Of a DNA stretch of 64,000 nucleotides, positions 33,261 to 42,549 are shown in pieces (position 1 is the stretch's first letter; the number at the start of each line of letters is the position of its first letter). Location of the stretch: contig OY998182.1 of NCBI GenBank assembly GCA_963921935.1, positions 37,821,798 through 37,885,797 of the forward strand, given 5' to 3'. Origin of the DNA: Galeruca laticollis (lineage: Eukaryota > Arthropoda > Insecta > Coleoptera > Chrysomelidae). The notes beneath the pieces were generated by a model, which saw only the letters and a list, made by a program, of their open reading frames with translations, was not told where the DNA came from and did not search any database. The translations under genes were made by a program, and so were the position numbers.

Positions 33261-34625
33261 ATGGCCAAGAGACTATATGACCTCAAAGTGGCGGAGCTAC
33301 GAGCAGAATTGGAAGATCGTGAGTTGGAAACGTTCAGTAAGAAAAGTGAATTAGTAGAAAGACTTGAAGTGGCATTGGAATATGACGGCTTTGATCCAGA
33401 AACAGTTTTATTTAATGACGAGGCTTCCACCTTAATCTCGTCAATTTCTGCTAATATTTCTGCTAACATGGACGAGAAGATTTCTGCCATGGAAGAGAAC
33501 ATGGACGAGAAGATTTCTACTATGAAGAATGATATTTCGGCTAACATGGACGAGAAGATTTGTGCTATGAAGAACGACATTTCTGCTAACATGGACGAGA
33601 ATATTTCTACTTTGAAGAACGATATATCTGCCGATATCTTGTTAATGAAAAACAACATTGCCGCTGACATTGAAAATGAAATTTCGTCTCTAAAATCTGA
33701 AATCGAGGATAAGATGTCAACGATGGACGAGAAAATCGAGAATAAAATGTCAGCGATGGACAAGAAAATCGAGAATAAAATGTCAACGATTGACGAGAAA
33801 ATCGAGAATGAAATTACAACGATAGACGATAAAATCAAGGAGTTAGAAGGAAAGATTGCCGATTCAAGAACGCGAGGCACGCCAGAGGAAGAAAAAAATA
33901 CCGAGCAAACGAAACCTTGCAAGCCAGAAACACTACCTAAGTTTGAAGACATTGGCAGTTTTACCCGAGTCAAGGCCCCAACGTTCGATGGAAAAATGTC
34001 GTGGACCAATTATGTGAAACAGTTTGAAACAGCCGCTAGAGTGAATAATTGGTCCGATAGAGAGAAGGCAGTGAATTTAACCATCGCGCTTCGCGGAGAT
34101 GCCTTAGATGTACTTCAGACGATACCTTTGGAAGAAACGGACGACTTCGAGCAGCTGAAGAAGAGGTTGGACATGCCATATGGTCATGAACATCTAGAAC
34201 ATTTGTACCAATCTCAGCTGAAGAACCGAAGGCAGAAACGTGATGAATCCCTCCAAGAATATGAAGTGGACATCGCCCGACTAGTTCGATTTGCTTATCC
34301 GTCAGCACCAGAGAACATGATGGAATGTCTGGGCATTCAGGTCTTTATTGACGGCTTACGTGACCCCGATATGCAGAGGACACTTCGTTTAGCTCATCCC
34401 AAAACATTAGTTGACGCATTAACTGCTGCTCTTGAATATGAAGCAGCAACGAAGGCCTCAGGATATAACAAAATTAGGACCATCCAAGAAGAAGGTGACG
34501 AAGACAGATTTGACCAGTTCGTCAGTTTCATAAAAGGTATGATGGACAAGAAACCGAGAAAAATCAGATGCTGGAATTGTGGCTAGCTAGGGCATGTACG
34601 TAGTTCGTGTAAGCGCCCCAAACCC
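33261..34625 (+). pseudogene. gag of gypsy B (SAP, coiled coil, CCHC)
   Basis: A 441-codon ORF from ATG 33261. SAP domain at residues ~5-40; coiled coil of MDEKIS/MKNDIS and MSTMDEKIENK repeats at ~60-200; capsid-like part from FTRVKAPTFDGK (about 240) to LEYEAATKASGY. At the end CWNCG is followed by a TAG and then GHVRSSCKR, so a CX2CX4HX4C knuckle is broken only by one stop replacing a residue after the second Cys. Otherwise open, so B is less decayed than A. Confidence 0.88.
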
Positions 34626-35562
34626 CTGCAAACCAAGAACCCCAGTCACAGGAAAACTAGAACGGGTCGGCTACGAGGAGGCAGCACCGACCCATGATCG
34701 TTCCAAAGACCCTCTCATACAGATAGCTTCGCTCAGATGTCGCAACGACGGTGTATATGTGGATGACGAAGTAAATGGCAAGAAATATGCTCTGCTGGTT
34801 GACACTGGAGCAACTAGAACCATTATACGACCAGAACTAATAAACTCCAAGAAGCAGCTTCTACCAACGAGACTGCGACTGCGGACCGCCACAGGCGAGA
34901 GTGCCCACGTTCACGGGGAAACACAAATCCAATTGGGAATTGGAGCAGAAAAGTTCACGCATACGGTAATCGTAGCTGACATTGAAGAAGACGTGATTCT
35001 GGGAATGGACGTAATGAATGTACATGGTTTCCAATTAGACTTTAGAAACAGAACCATTAAAGTGGGCTCCGAGGAGGTATTCCTTCATCCACATGAAGGC
35101 AGCGCGGTGTTGGCAGCTGTACAGGAAGATACCGTTCTACCTGCACAAAGCGAAACCATGATAGTAGCACGGCTACAGGGCATCATGGAGGAAGGTACAC
35201 CGGTGATGATGGAGCCAAGGAACAACGACGAAGAAGTTGGCAAAGGAGTACTAATTGGAAAAGGATTGGTTACGTCGGCGAAAGAGATCCCAGTACGTGT
35301 GATAAACGTGAATGATTACCCCGTCACCATCAAGAAGGAAACTAGGTTTGGATCCTGCGTACCAGTGACGTCTATAGTTCGCCAAACAACGACCACTGAC
35401 AATTCGAATGCCAGATTCGAACAGATGTTATCAGTAGCTGGTCAATATTTGAATCGAGCCGAAAAAAATAGAATTTCTCTTGCAGTATCGAGACTTATTC
35501 GTACCAAAAGGAGGAAAGACTGGCAGAACATCAGCCGTCAAACACAAAATCGATACTGCTAA
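34594..35562 (+). pseudogene. Aspartic protease and linker of gypsy B pol
   Basis: LLVDTGATRTIIRPEL holds the retropepsin D-T-G-A active-site triad, and EEDVILGMDVM is the matching I-L-G-x-D region about 80 residues on. The rest (VIVARLQGIMEEGTPVMMEP and onward) is the usual spacer before RT. The reading frame shifts near 35470-35560 before the RT. The protease would release gag and pol products. Confidence 0.85.
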
Positions 35563-35564
35563 TG

Positions 35565-36089
35565 CAAAGCCAATTAGACAATCAGCTCGAAGACTTCCAC
35601 GAGCGAAGAGAGAGGAAGCTGAAAGAATAATTGGCAGAAGAAAAAGTGATAGAACCATCTACTAGTCCATGGGTGTCTCCAGTAGTGCTCGTCAAGAAAA
35701 AGGATGGAACTACGAGATTGTGCGTGGATTATCGCCAGCTTAACAACGTGACGAAGAAAGACAGCTATCCTCTTCCTCGAATTGACGATACCGCTAGACA
35801 CTTTGGCCAGCAGCAAACTGTTTTCCACCTTGGACCTGAAGTCTGGTTATTGGCAAGTGGAAATGGACCCAGAAGATAAAGAGAAGACTGCTTTTGCCAC
35901 CGGATCTGGATTATGGCAATTCAACGTCATGCCATTCGGGCTCTGTAATGCGCCTGCGACATTTGAAAGACTTATGGAAAATGTCTTGAGAGGGTTGTCT
36001 TGGAAGACATGCCTGGTCTATTTGGACGACATCGTAGTACTGGGGAAGACATTTGACGAACATCTGAAGAATTTGGAAGACGTATTAGT
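35565..36089 (+). pseudogene. Reverse transcriptase of gypsy B, truncated
   Basis: Fingers and palm: VLVKKKDGTTRLCVDYRQLN, then after a frameshift (about 35790) FSTLDLKSGYWQVEMDPEDK (first catalytic Asp), FNVMPFGLCNAPATFERLM and the box YLDDIVV. It stops at HLKNLEDVLVK, where the deletion joins the LTR remnant. Thumb, RNase H and integrase are missing. Confidence 0.88.
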
Positions 36090-36181
36090 TAAGTGTTAAA
36101 TGAATTAGTAAGTAGCCATACCGTGTGTTTAAAATTTATCCCACCCGTTTACAGTATAAATAATTTAGAAAAACATTACAT

Positions 36182-36918
36182 TATATATCGCATAAGCAAG
36201 ATCCTCAACGGAAAACCAAAAGTAGTTCACCAAAATCGACTAGCGCCATTCGAAGGAGACCATGACCTAGAGGAAGGAGTAAACCTCATTCAAGATGTGT
36301 CTGACCCTACCTTCGATGAATGTATGGGCGCGTATGGAGGTACCGGGAAAGCTAGATATGGAGTCACTTCAGAACAACAAGATTTGTTCACTCTCCCGGA
36401 ATATTATTCACTGGCATACAACATCCCCGCCCGTATTAAGAACGCACGAGGGTTGGCAACCGTCTTTCGAAAGAAGTTCGGGTAATTAGAAAAACTTGAA
36501 GACCAGATTCCAGCCCCTGGCAAGACACTGAATCTGAAACATAATTCGCGGTACGTCTTCTACGTGGTAACTAAAAATGAATTTCAAGATCGATCTACCT
36601 ACCGCGATGTGTGGGAAGCACTTCGAAACCTACGAGACCATGTGTTGGAATCCAGCGTGAAGAAACTGGCTATGCCTAAGATAGCGAGTAACCAGCTGGA
36701 TTGGCGAATCATCAGGAACATGGTAGAGGTTATCTTCAGAGATACCGGTGTCCAGATATTAATTTGCAGTTACAACCCCCGTTATCAGTATCCGATGAAG
36801 ACGGTGCCCTGCTATTTCCATAAGATCGGAAAGTGTAGAAATGGGGCCAGTTGCCGATTCAAACATCCAGTCTCGGCTACACAAAAGTTCCAGGAGGAAC
36901 TTCCATTTAAGGAGGGGG
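36182..36918 (+). pseudogene. End of gypsy A pol: chromodomain-side tail, macrodomain-like segment and CCCH zinc finger
   Basis: The reading resumes with KPKVVHQNRLAPFEGD, the usual end of a gypsy pol. It goes on with DLFTLPEYYSLAYN and ARGLATVFRKKFG, then one TAA (about 36483), then, in the same frame, YVFYVVTKNEF, YRDVWEALRNL, KLAMPKIASNQLDW and IEVIF-like VEVIFRDTGVQI. This is the order of blocks in ADP-ribose-binding macrodomains of the TARG1/ALC1-like type. The glycine-rich loop residues differ in this copy. A CX7CX5CX3H finger (CYFHKIGKCRNGASCRFKH) follows just before the polypurine tract. Confidence 0.75.
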
Positions 36919-36921
36919 TAA

Positions 36922-37398
36922 TGTTACGAAACAGCATACTGGTATAGTCCCTAAATCCGACCCTGTCTAAGCTAGGTATCAAAGTTAAAATTATGGCGGA
37001 TACGCATTGTTTTTTTTATAACTGCTCACGACTATATTATCTAAACATTTTTGTGTGACCAGACTTATCTAGAAAACGCCAGAACCAATTGTTTTTGTGT
37101 ATGTAAGCCTCAGTCCGGAATTTACTAGTAAAAACGGCTTTAATATATAAGGGACTGATCAGGAAGAGTTAGGGGAGTTGATAAAGTGATCTCGTGAAAT
37201 AAATACACCGAAATAGCAAACAGTAAATATAAATTAGTTAAGTGTTCATATAAATTAGTTTAAGTGAATATACTGAGTATATATAAATAAAGTGTTAGTG
37301 ATTAGTTTAGTGTTTAAATAAATTAGTAAGTAGCCATACCGTGTGTTTAAAATTTATCCCACCCGTTTACGTTTTAAATAAATAAGAAAAACATTACA
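36922..37398 (+). repeat. 3' LTR of gypsy A
   Basis: 477 bp, TGTTACGAAACAGC to AAAACATTACA, followed by the ATAC TSD. It contains AATATATAAGGGACTGATCA. It differs from the 5' LTR at scattered substitutions and small indels. Confidence 0.95.
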
Positions 37399-37433
37399 AT
37401 ACTAATCAGACTTTCATTGTTTCAGGTCAGTTA

Positions 37434-39313
37434 TGGTTCGAACCCAGAAAAAAGTTTTGGGGTCTCGTAAATATCGAAATTTCTCGAATGAGCAACTGGT
37501 TAACGCAGTGGAAGCTGTCAGGTCTGGACTTTGAGAAAAGTGGAAGAACAGTTTGGTATACCACGAAAGGGAAAAATACAGGGAAGGTCGGCAGACCATT
37601 TGTTTTGCATGAAGTTGACCAGAATGCATTAGTAATGTGTCTATGTTCAGCAGGGGATTGGGGCTTCCCCCTCACACTATACGACATTAGACTCATTGTT
37701 AAAGCTTTCCTTGACCGTTCTGGAAGAAATGAATCTAGATTCAAAAACAACATGCCAGGTCCAGATTTTGTCATGTCTTTCTTGAAGCGTCACCAGAGCA
37801 CATTAAGTAATAAAATGTGCCAGAACATAAAGAGAGCTCGAGCTAAAGTCGACCATAACGTCATAAATCTGTACTTTGATGAGTTAAACCAGTCAATGGA
37901 GGGAGTTCTTCCTCATTCTGTCATTAATTATGACGAAACAAATATTACAGACGACCCTGGCAGTAAAAAGGTTGTTGTTGCAAGAGGGTGCCGACATCAT
38001 GAAAGGGTTATTGACTCCTCAAAGTCGAGCACTTCTGTGATATTTGCTGCTGCCAGGGACGGGACACTTCTCCCCCCATATGTGACATATAAAGCTTATA
38101 ATCTTTATAATACCTAGACCGAACATGGCCCTAAGGGTACAGTTTATAATAGGAGTAAGAGTGGATGGTTTACTTTGGAGATATTCGAAGACTGGTTTCG
38201 AAAAATTGCCTTGCCCTATTTCTCGTAGCAAGATAAAGAGGGGAAGAAAGTTATGATTGGGGATAACTTAGCGAGTCATATATCCTCATATATAATAGAA
38301 GAATGTAAAAAAACATTATCTTCATTCTACTTCCTCCAAATAGCACTGGACTCACTCAGCCGTCAGATGTAGCATTTTTGCGTCCACTTAACATTAAGTG
38401 GCGTGAAACTTTAGAGTCATGTAAAGCAAAAAATCGTGAAACTATTTCAAAAGATTCATTTCTTCGTTTGTTAAAAAAATGTCTTGAGGAAATGGGAAAG
38501 GTAAATATTTCAAAAAACGTCATGAGTGGATTTAAAGGGGCAGGATTAATTCCACTAAATCGAGAAGAGGTATTGAAGAGACTTCCAGGTAAAAAGGCAG
38601 TAGAAGAAGGCAAAGAAAATGACAATACCGCCTGGGTGTCTACATTTCAAGAATATTTGGAAGAATGTAGAAGGAAAGAAACAGATGGTTTAAGAAAAAA
38701 GACAAAAAAGAAATTAAATGTTCCCGCTGGTAGAGGAATCTGTGAAGAGGATATCGTTATATTGGAAGACAACCCAAAGCAAGAAAAAAGAAAACAATTA
38801 GTGGAAGATCAAAGTATAATAAATAAAGAAAAAATAACTAAGAAAAGGCAGAATACACGTAAAGTACTTGAGTCCAGTGAAAGTGACGAAGACAAGTGCA
38901 ATAATGAGGTTATTCTTGAAGACAGTTCAGATGATGACTGGGATTCATTTCGACCAAAACAGATTATGAATATTGAAGACCATATTGAAGACAATATTGA
39001 CGATAATATTGAAGACAATAACCAAGAGAGTATTAACTCTCATCCTACTCTGCAGCCAATGAATAAACAAGTTGGAAGTTTTGTTATAGTTCGTTATGAT
39101 TCAAATTTTTATCCTGGGTTCATTGAGAAGCTTGATGATAAAGGCGCAGCAATAAGTGCAATGACTAAAACAATACGAGAAAACTGGAAATGGCCTGAAC
39201 ATAAGGATGAACTCTATTATTGCTGGCTGGATATTGTAGGTGGCATTAATCCTCCTACAGCGCTGATTAAACGAGGTATTTTTTCAATACCAAAAATGAA
39301 AGCAATTTACTAA
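37434..39313 (+). pseudogene. pogo/Tigger transposase (DDE_1 type)
   Basis: ATG at 37434 opens KYRNFSNEQLVNAVEAVRSG, a psq-like DNA-binding helix region. A frameshift near 37530 leads to LHEVDQNALVMCL, WGFPLTLYDIRLIVKAFLDR, then SVINYDETNITDDPGSKKVV (first catalytic Asp). After a stop at 38118, GKKVMIGDNLASHIS carries the second catalytic Asp in a broken frame. The long C-terminal ORF (38378-39313) has NISKNVMSGFKGAGLIPLNR, a Lys/acidic region and a small globular end (VGSFVIVRYDSNFYPGFIEK). Several frameshifts make it inactive. Confidence 0.82.
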
Positions 39314-39705
39314 AGCTAAATTAGTATAATCAATCATTATTAAATACATTTTTTAAGTTTTTTGTGTTTTTATTGACCCCAAAAATATTTTCATTGTCTC
39401 TCACGTTAACATAACACTGTCTATTTATATGTCCATTGTTCCAAGTTACCCCAACAACGCATAATTTGAGCCGATCATTGATTTTATATAGCTGTCTTAA
39501 GTTACCCCATTCTAGTGGGTAACTGAGACTTAACAACAATAAAAAAATACTTATGACAAAATAAAATGAAATATTCTATGAACATATCATTGTTACCTAA
39601 GTGACTAATGTTTTGAAATACTTTTTCAACATTCAGTTATTCTAGGTATGTCGTAAACTTCACTTTAAAGTTAAAAAGTGTCTCAAATTACCCCAAATTA
39701 CGGTA

Positions 39706-40108
39706 CATTGTTCCTCGGAGCTTCCTGAAGAACCGTTATTATCTCCATTATTTCCCAAACAATATCTTGCCAATCCAAAAACGCCGTCGGTACCGGTAAG
39801 TCTGCATTGTGAGGAACAGGTCTTATGGCAGATTGTAAATTTGGATATTCGATCTTATGCTTTTCTTTTTTGGAATAATCTTCAGCCTTTGTGTGGTGGG
39901 CTCTCGCCGTACCATTGGAACTGCAAAAGGCACTTATTCTCTTCCCTTTCATCCACTGAATCAATGACACGCTACAGCCGACACAGCATACATAGAGAGC
40001 CCACTGTTTGTCTTGATCTCCGATTACAACACCAAAATACATAAAATAAGCTTTTTTACACATTTTCAAAGAATGGTTTGGTTTTTGACTTAACCATAAT
40101 TTATCCAC
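39706..40108 (-). pseudogene. Unknown dispersed protein family, N-terminal half (split by pogo)
   Basis: The minus strand reads YFMYFGVVIGDQDKQWALYV, CCVGCSVSLIQWMKGK, then KIEYPNLQSAIRPVPHNADL and PVPTAF. It is continuous with 28939-28552 once the pogo is removed. The paired Cys residues and the KI-x-YPNL-x-SAIRPVPH motif match a multi-copy uncharacterised arthropod family known to me only by pattern. No function is assigned. Confidence 0.55.
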
Positions 40109-40429
40109 AAATATAACAAAACTGGTCTGGAGAAGTTTTGCAACTGTGGCGCGTATGACTTGCCATTTATGTCGTTAAAAAATGTTTCTCAACTACACAG
40201 AACTATTCAAGTTAAAACTTAAATGTAAACTAAATAATAGAATGAATAACCCCTCATAAAACAGTTCCATATAATTGTGAAGAATGAGGATTTTTATTTA
40301 TGATGTATTTCTTTTTATAGTCACTTGAAAGTTAATTTGAATTATTAACAATATCTCTTACATTATTAAAGATTTTTTTTGGTCAGCTCTAAGAAGTTGT
40401 ACATGGTTAGTTCCTATAAAGTTTACATG
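40109..40429. other. No gene recognised
   Basis: AT-rich flank of the split unknown gene, running to the 5'-truncation point of the LINE. Confidence 0.35.
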
Positions 40430-41265
40430 ATACATGTTCAATTTACACAGCGGAGATGTATGCAATATGGCAATCCCTCACTTATATATTTGAGAACAAA
40501 ATTGGCAATAGTCTTATTATAACCGATTCAAAAGCAGCATTGGAAACTATAGGAACTAAAAAATTATATAATCAGGTAAAAAATTCCCTTTTATGGAATA
40601 TTAAAAACTATCTATACCTATTAAGTAATTCTGATACCAAAATAACGTTCATCTGGGTAAAAGGACATGCTGGCATTAAAGATAATGAAATTGTAGATAG
40701 CCTTGCCAAAAAGGTAGTTTTGGAAAACAAGTTTGATTTTATAACACACTTGACCTATTGCCGTCACTTAAAAGACAAATCACTCACAGTTGGAATAGTG
40801 TACGACAGGAATACGTAAAAGAGTCTAAAAACCCATACACACTTATACATCCAGAAATACCCAAAACAATACCACATATTCAAGAATACAATACAAATGA
40901 ATACTACACTACGATAGTAACTAGAATGAAACTAAATCATGGTACCTTTCCTGTGCACCTTGCTAAAATAGGAATAAAATGTTCATGTGACAATAGTTCA
41001 ATAGCTGATCTTAACCATTTAATTTTTTCCTGTAGAAATCACCAATATCAAATAAATATATTTCTAAATTTTCTCATTAATCACAATATTTCTTTACCGA
41101 CAAATTTAACTCACCTAAGTTTAAACGATAACATATTTTAGACTCCTTAGTGGAGCTATTTAAAAGTGCACAAATTTCAATATAAAGTTGAACATTAAAA
41201 TTAAATAATTTTTGTGGCTAAGAACTAAGTTTTCTACGGCCAAAATTTCACACACACACACACAC
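40430..41265 (+). pseudogene. 5'-truncated LINE: RNase H and C-terminal zinc region
   Basis: IYTAEMYAIWQSLTYIFENK, SLIITDSKAALETI and FIWVKGHAGIKDNEIVDSLA are the active-site blocks of a LINE RNase H (E, D, H/D). After a frameshift at about 40790, TRMKLNHGTFPVHLAKI, CSCDNSSIADLNHLIFSCRN is the terminal Cys/His motif of Jockey/R1-group ORF2. A 3' UTR follows, ending in a CA microsatellite at 41251-41272. RT and endonuclease were never copied or were lost. Confidence 0.8.
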
Positions 41266-41324
41266 ACATACACTTCTATAAAGTTATTTATTTTTGACTG
41301 ATAATCTTCAGTGTTTAATATAAC

Positions 41325-41746
41325 AGTAGACCTTTGTCAAATTTTGTAATTGTTGGGTTATTATTTTCTACTTTCTTTATGATTGAATTTAAAACTGAAA
41401 TGTCATTTTTTGTTTGACGTTTAACCTATGACGGTTCAATATTTTTGATTAAATTTATCAATTTGTAATTTTTCATAAAGAAAAAATTATTTGAATTAGA
41501 TTTTAAAGCTATTTCTGATTCTGTAGCTATTTGTCTAACATTATTCGTAAATGTTAGTGGTATGCTTAAACCTTTATTTAAAAATTCTATTTCACTATCT
41601 GTAAAATTAGTATCTGAAAGGTTTTCAAATCGTGGTGCAAAGTGTGTTGTTATGTAAGTAGTTACAGTTTCATGATGTTTAGAGTATTGAATTCTATTTT
41701 GAGGGTTTTTAGGTTTTTTTAGTTTTTGTTCTTGTGCTTCATCGTG
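41325..41746 (-). pseudogene. Penelope-like element, N-terminal domain before the RT
   Basis: The minus strand from about 41746 is open for 106 codons: TTHFAPRFENLSDTNFTDSE, IEFLNKGLSIPLTF, VRQIATESEIALKSN. A stop (about 41427) is followed in frame by ISVLNSIIKKVENNN and TITKFDKG. N-L-S/T...F-x-D-x-E-x-x-x-L-x-K-G-L and the terminal x-x-D-K-G motif are the recognised order of the PLE N-terminal region. The RT core does not follow. This stretch has no ATG-started ORF of length, so it is easily missed. Confidence 0.65.
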
Positions 41747-42549
41747 CTGACACTTTCTCTGATTTTGTCATATAAACAATGAAATTCTACTGAATGTAGT
41801 TGGAAAGTGAGTTCAGAATGTACAACTTCTATGTAGGTGTGTCTCTTATTTTAAACCATTTTCTCATTAACGTATGTCTGACAGAGCGTGAATTATAATT
41901 TGTATTTATTCTTCTCTGTCATTTTAAAATTAATTTTTTATATAATTCATTATTAATTGCTGGCTTTAAAATATTTTCCAAAAATAACATAACAGTATTC
42001 GTTTAGAGTAAAACGAAAAAACAAGTCAACAGAATTTAAGTCCTATGATCACCAGGAAATCGTTCTGTTTACTTCGCTAGAGTCAGAAAGTCACGAAGCT
42101 TTTGAAAAATAGACGTACAAAAGAGGAAGAGAGACGGAGCGCATACAGGACAAACAACACATAAAGCGATGACCTTTTCCAACAATCAATAGAGCTGTTC
42201 AGACAATTGGAAGCGAAACAAAGGCCGAAGGCGGTGCGGAGCAACGGTATACAATACAATGAAATTTGTAGATAATTCAGGACACTGTTGTTGGATGTAT
42301 ATAGGAAAATAAATCATGGGCGGAGGTTTGCTGTCCATTTCCAAATTCGATCTTAAATCTATTATTCGAACGATAATGAGGGAGGGTAAAGTGTGTTGAT
42401 TGGTACAGAGTGTCATTAACAAAATTGCTTGAAACCAAAATAAAACAAACAAACAGTTGAACAAAGTGACTAATTGTCTTTATTACTTGTAGTGGAGGAG
42501 CGCTATGCCAAAAAAGTGCGTTATGTCAGTCAAAACTATTTAGATTTGG
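41747..42549. other. No gene recognised
   Basis: No domain pattern is visible. The 92-codon minus ORF at 42186-42464 shows no recognisable feature. Confidence 0.35.

Larger units (their letters stand above)
32733..36177 (+). mobile_element. Ty3/gypsy retrotransposon B, nested in A, 3'-deleted
   Basis: 5' LTR 32733-33216, a PBS, gag, protease and part of RT are followed at about 36090 by only the last ~88 bp of a 3' LTR, so the rest of RT, RNase H, integrase and most of the 3' LTR were lost in one internal deletion. TTAT flanks it (32729-32732 and 36178-36181). The end of gypsy A pol resumes immediately after the right TTAT. B is therefore younger than A. Confidence 0.93.
29388..37398 (+). 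mobile_element. Ty3/gypsy LTR retrotransposon A, with gypsy B nested inside
   Basis: 5' LTR 29388-29864 and 3' LTR 36922-37398, both 477 bp, both TGTTACG...TTACA. The 4-bp TSD ATAC lies at 29384-29387 and 37399-37402. The primer-binding site starts TGGTGTCAGGTGTGGG one base after the 5' LTR, and a polypurine tract (AAGGAGGGGGTAA) precedes the 3' LTR. The two LTRs differ at several percent of positions by eye, so the copy is not recent. Protease, RT and RNase H are deleted between gag and integrase, and gypsy B splits the end of pol. Confidence 0.95.
28942..39703 (+). mobile_element. pogo/Tigger-type DNA transposon, containing nested gypsy elements
   Basis: TIRs: CCGTAATTTGGGATAACTTG from 28942 and, inverted, CCGTAATTTGGGGTAATTTG ending at 39703, both continuing to GAGACA. 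TA flanks both ends (28940-28941 and 39704-39705), the pogo/Tc1 target. Both flanks are pieces of one coding region, confirming the insertion. Without the nested 8-kb gypsy the element would be about 2.75 kb. The gypsy lies in the 5' leader, immediately upstream of an ACTAATC...TTTCAG acceptor-like sequence before the transposase ATG. Confidence 0.9.

Noticed and set aside
36093..36181. N-terminal ~30 codons of the ORF leading into the macrodomain segment
   Set aside because: They translate the residual 3' LTR of gypsy B.
29388..37398. Possibility that gypsy A is an envelope-bearing errantivirus
   Set aside because: No signal peptide, transmembrane segment or fusion-like region follows pol; the space is taken by the macrodomain-like segment and CCCH finger.
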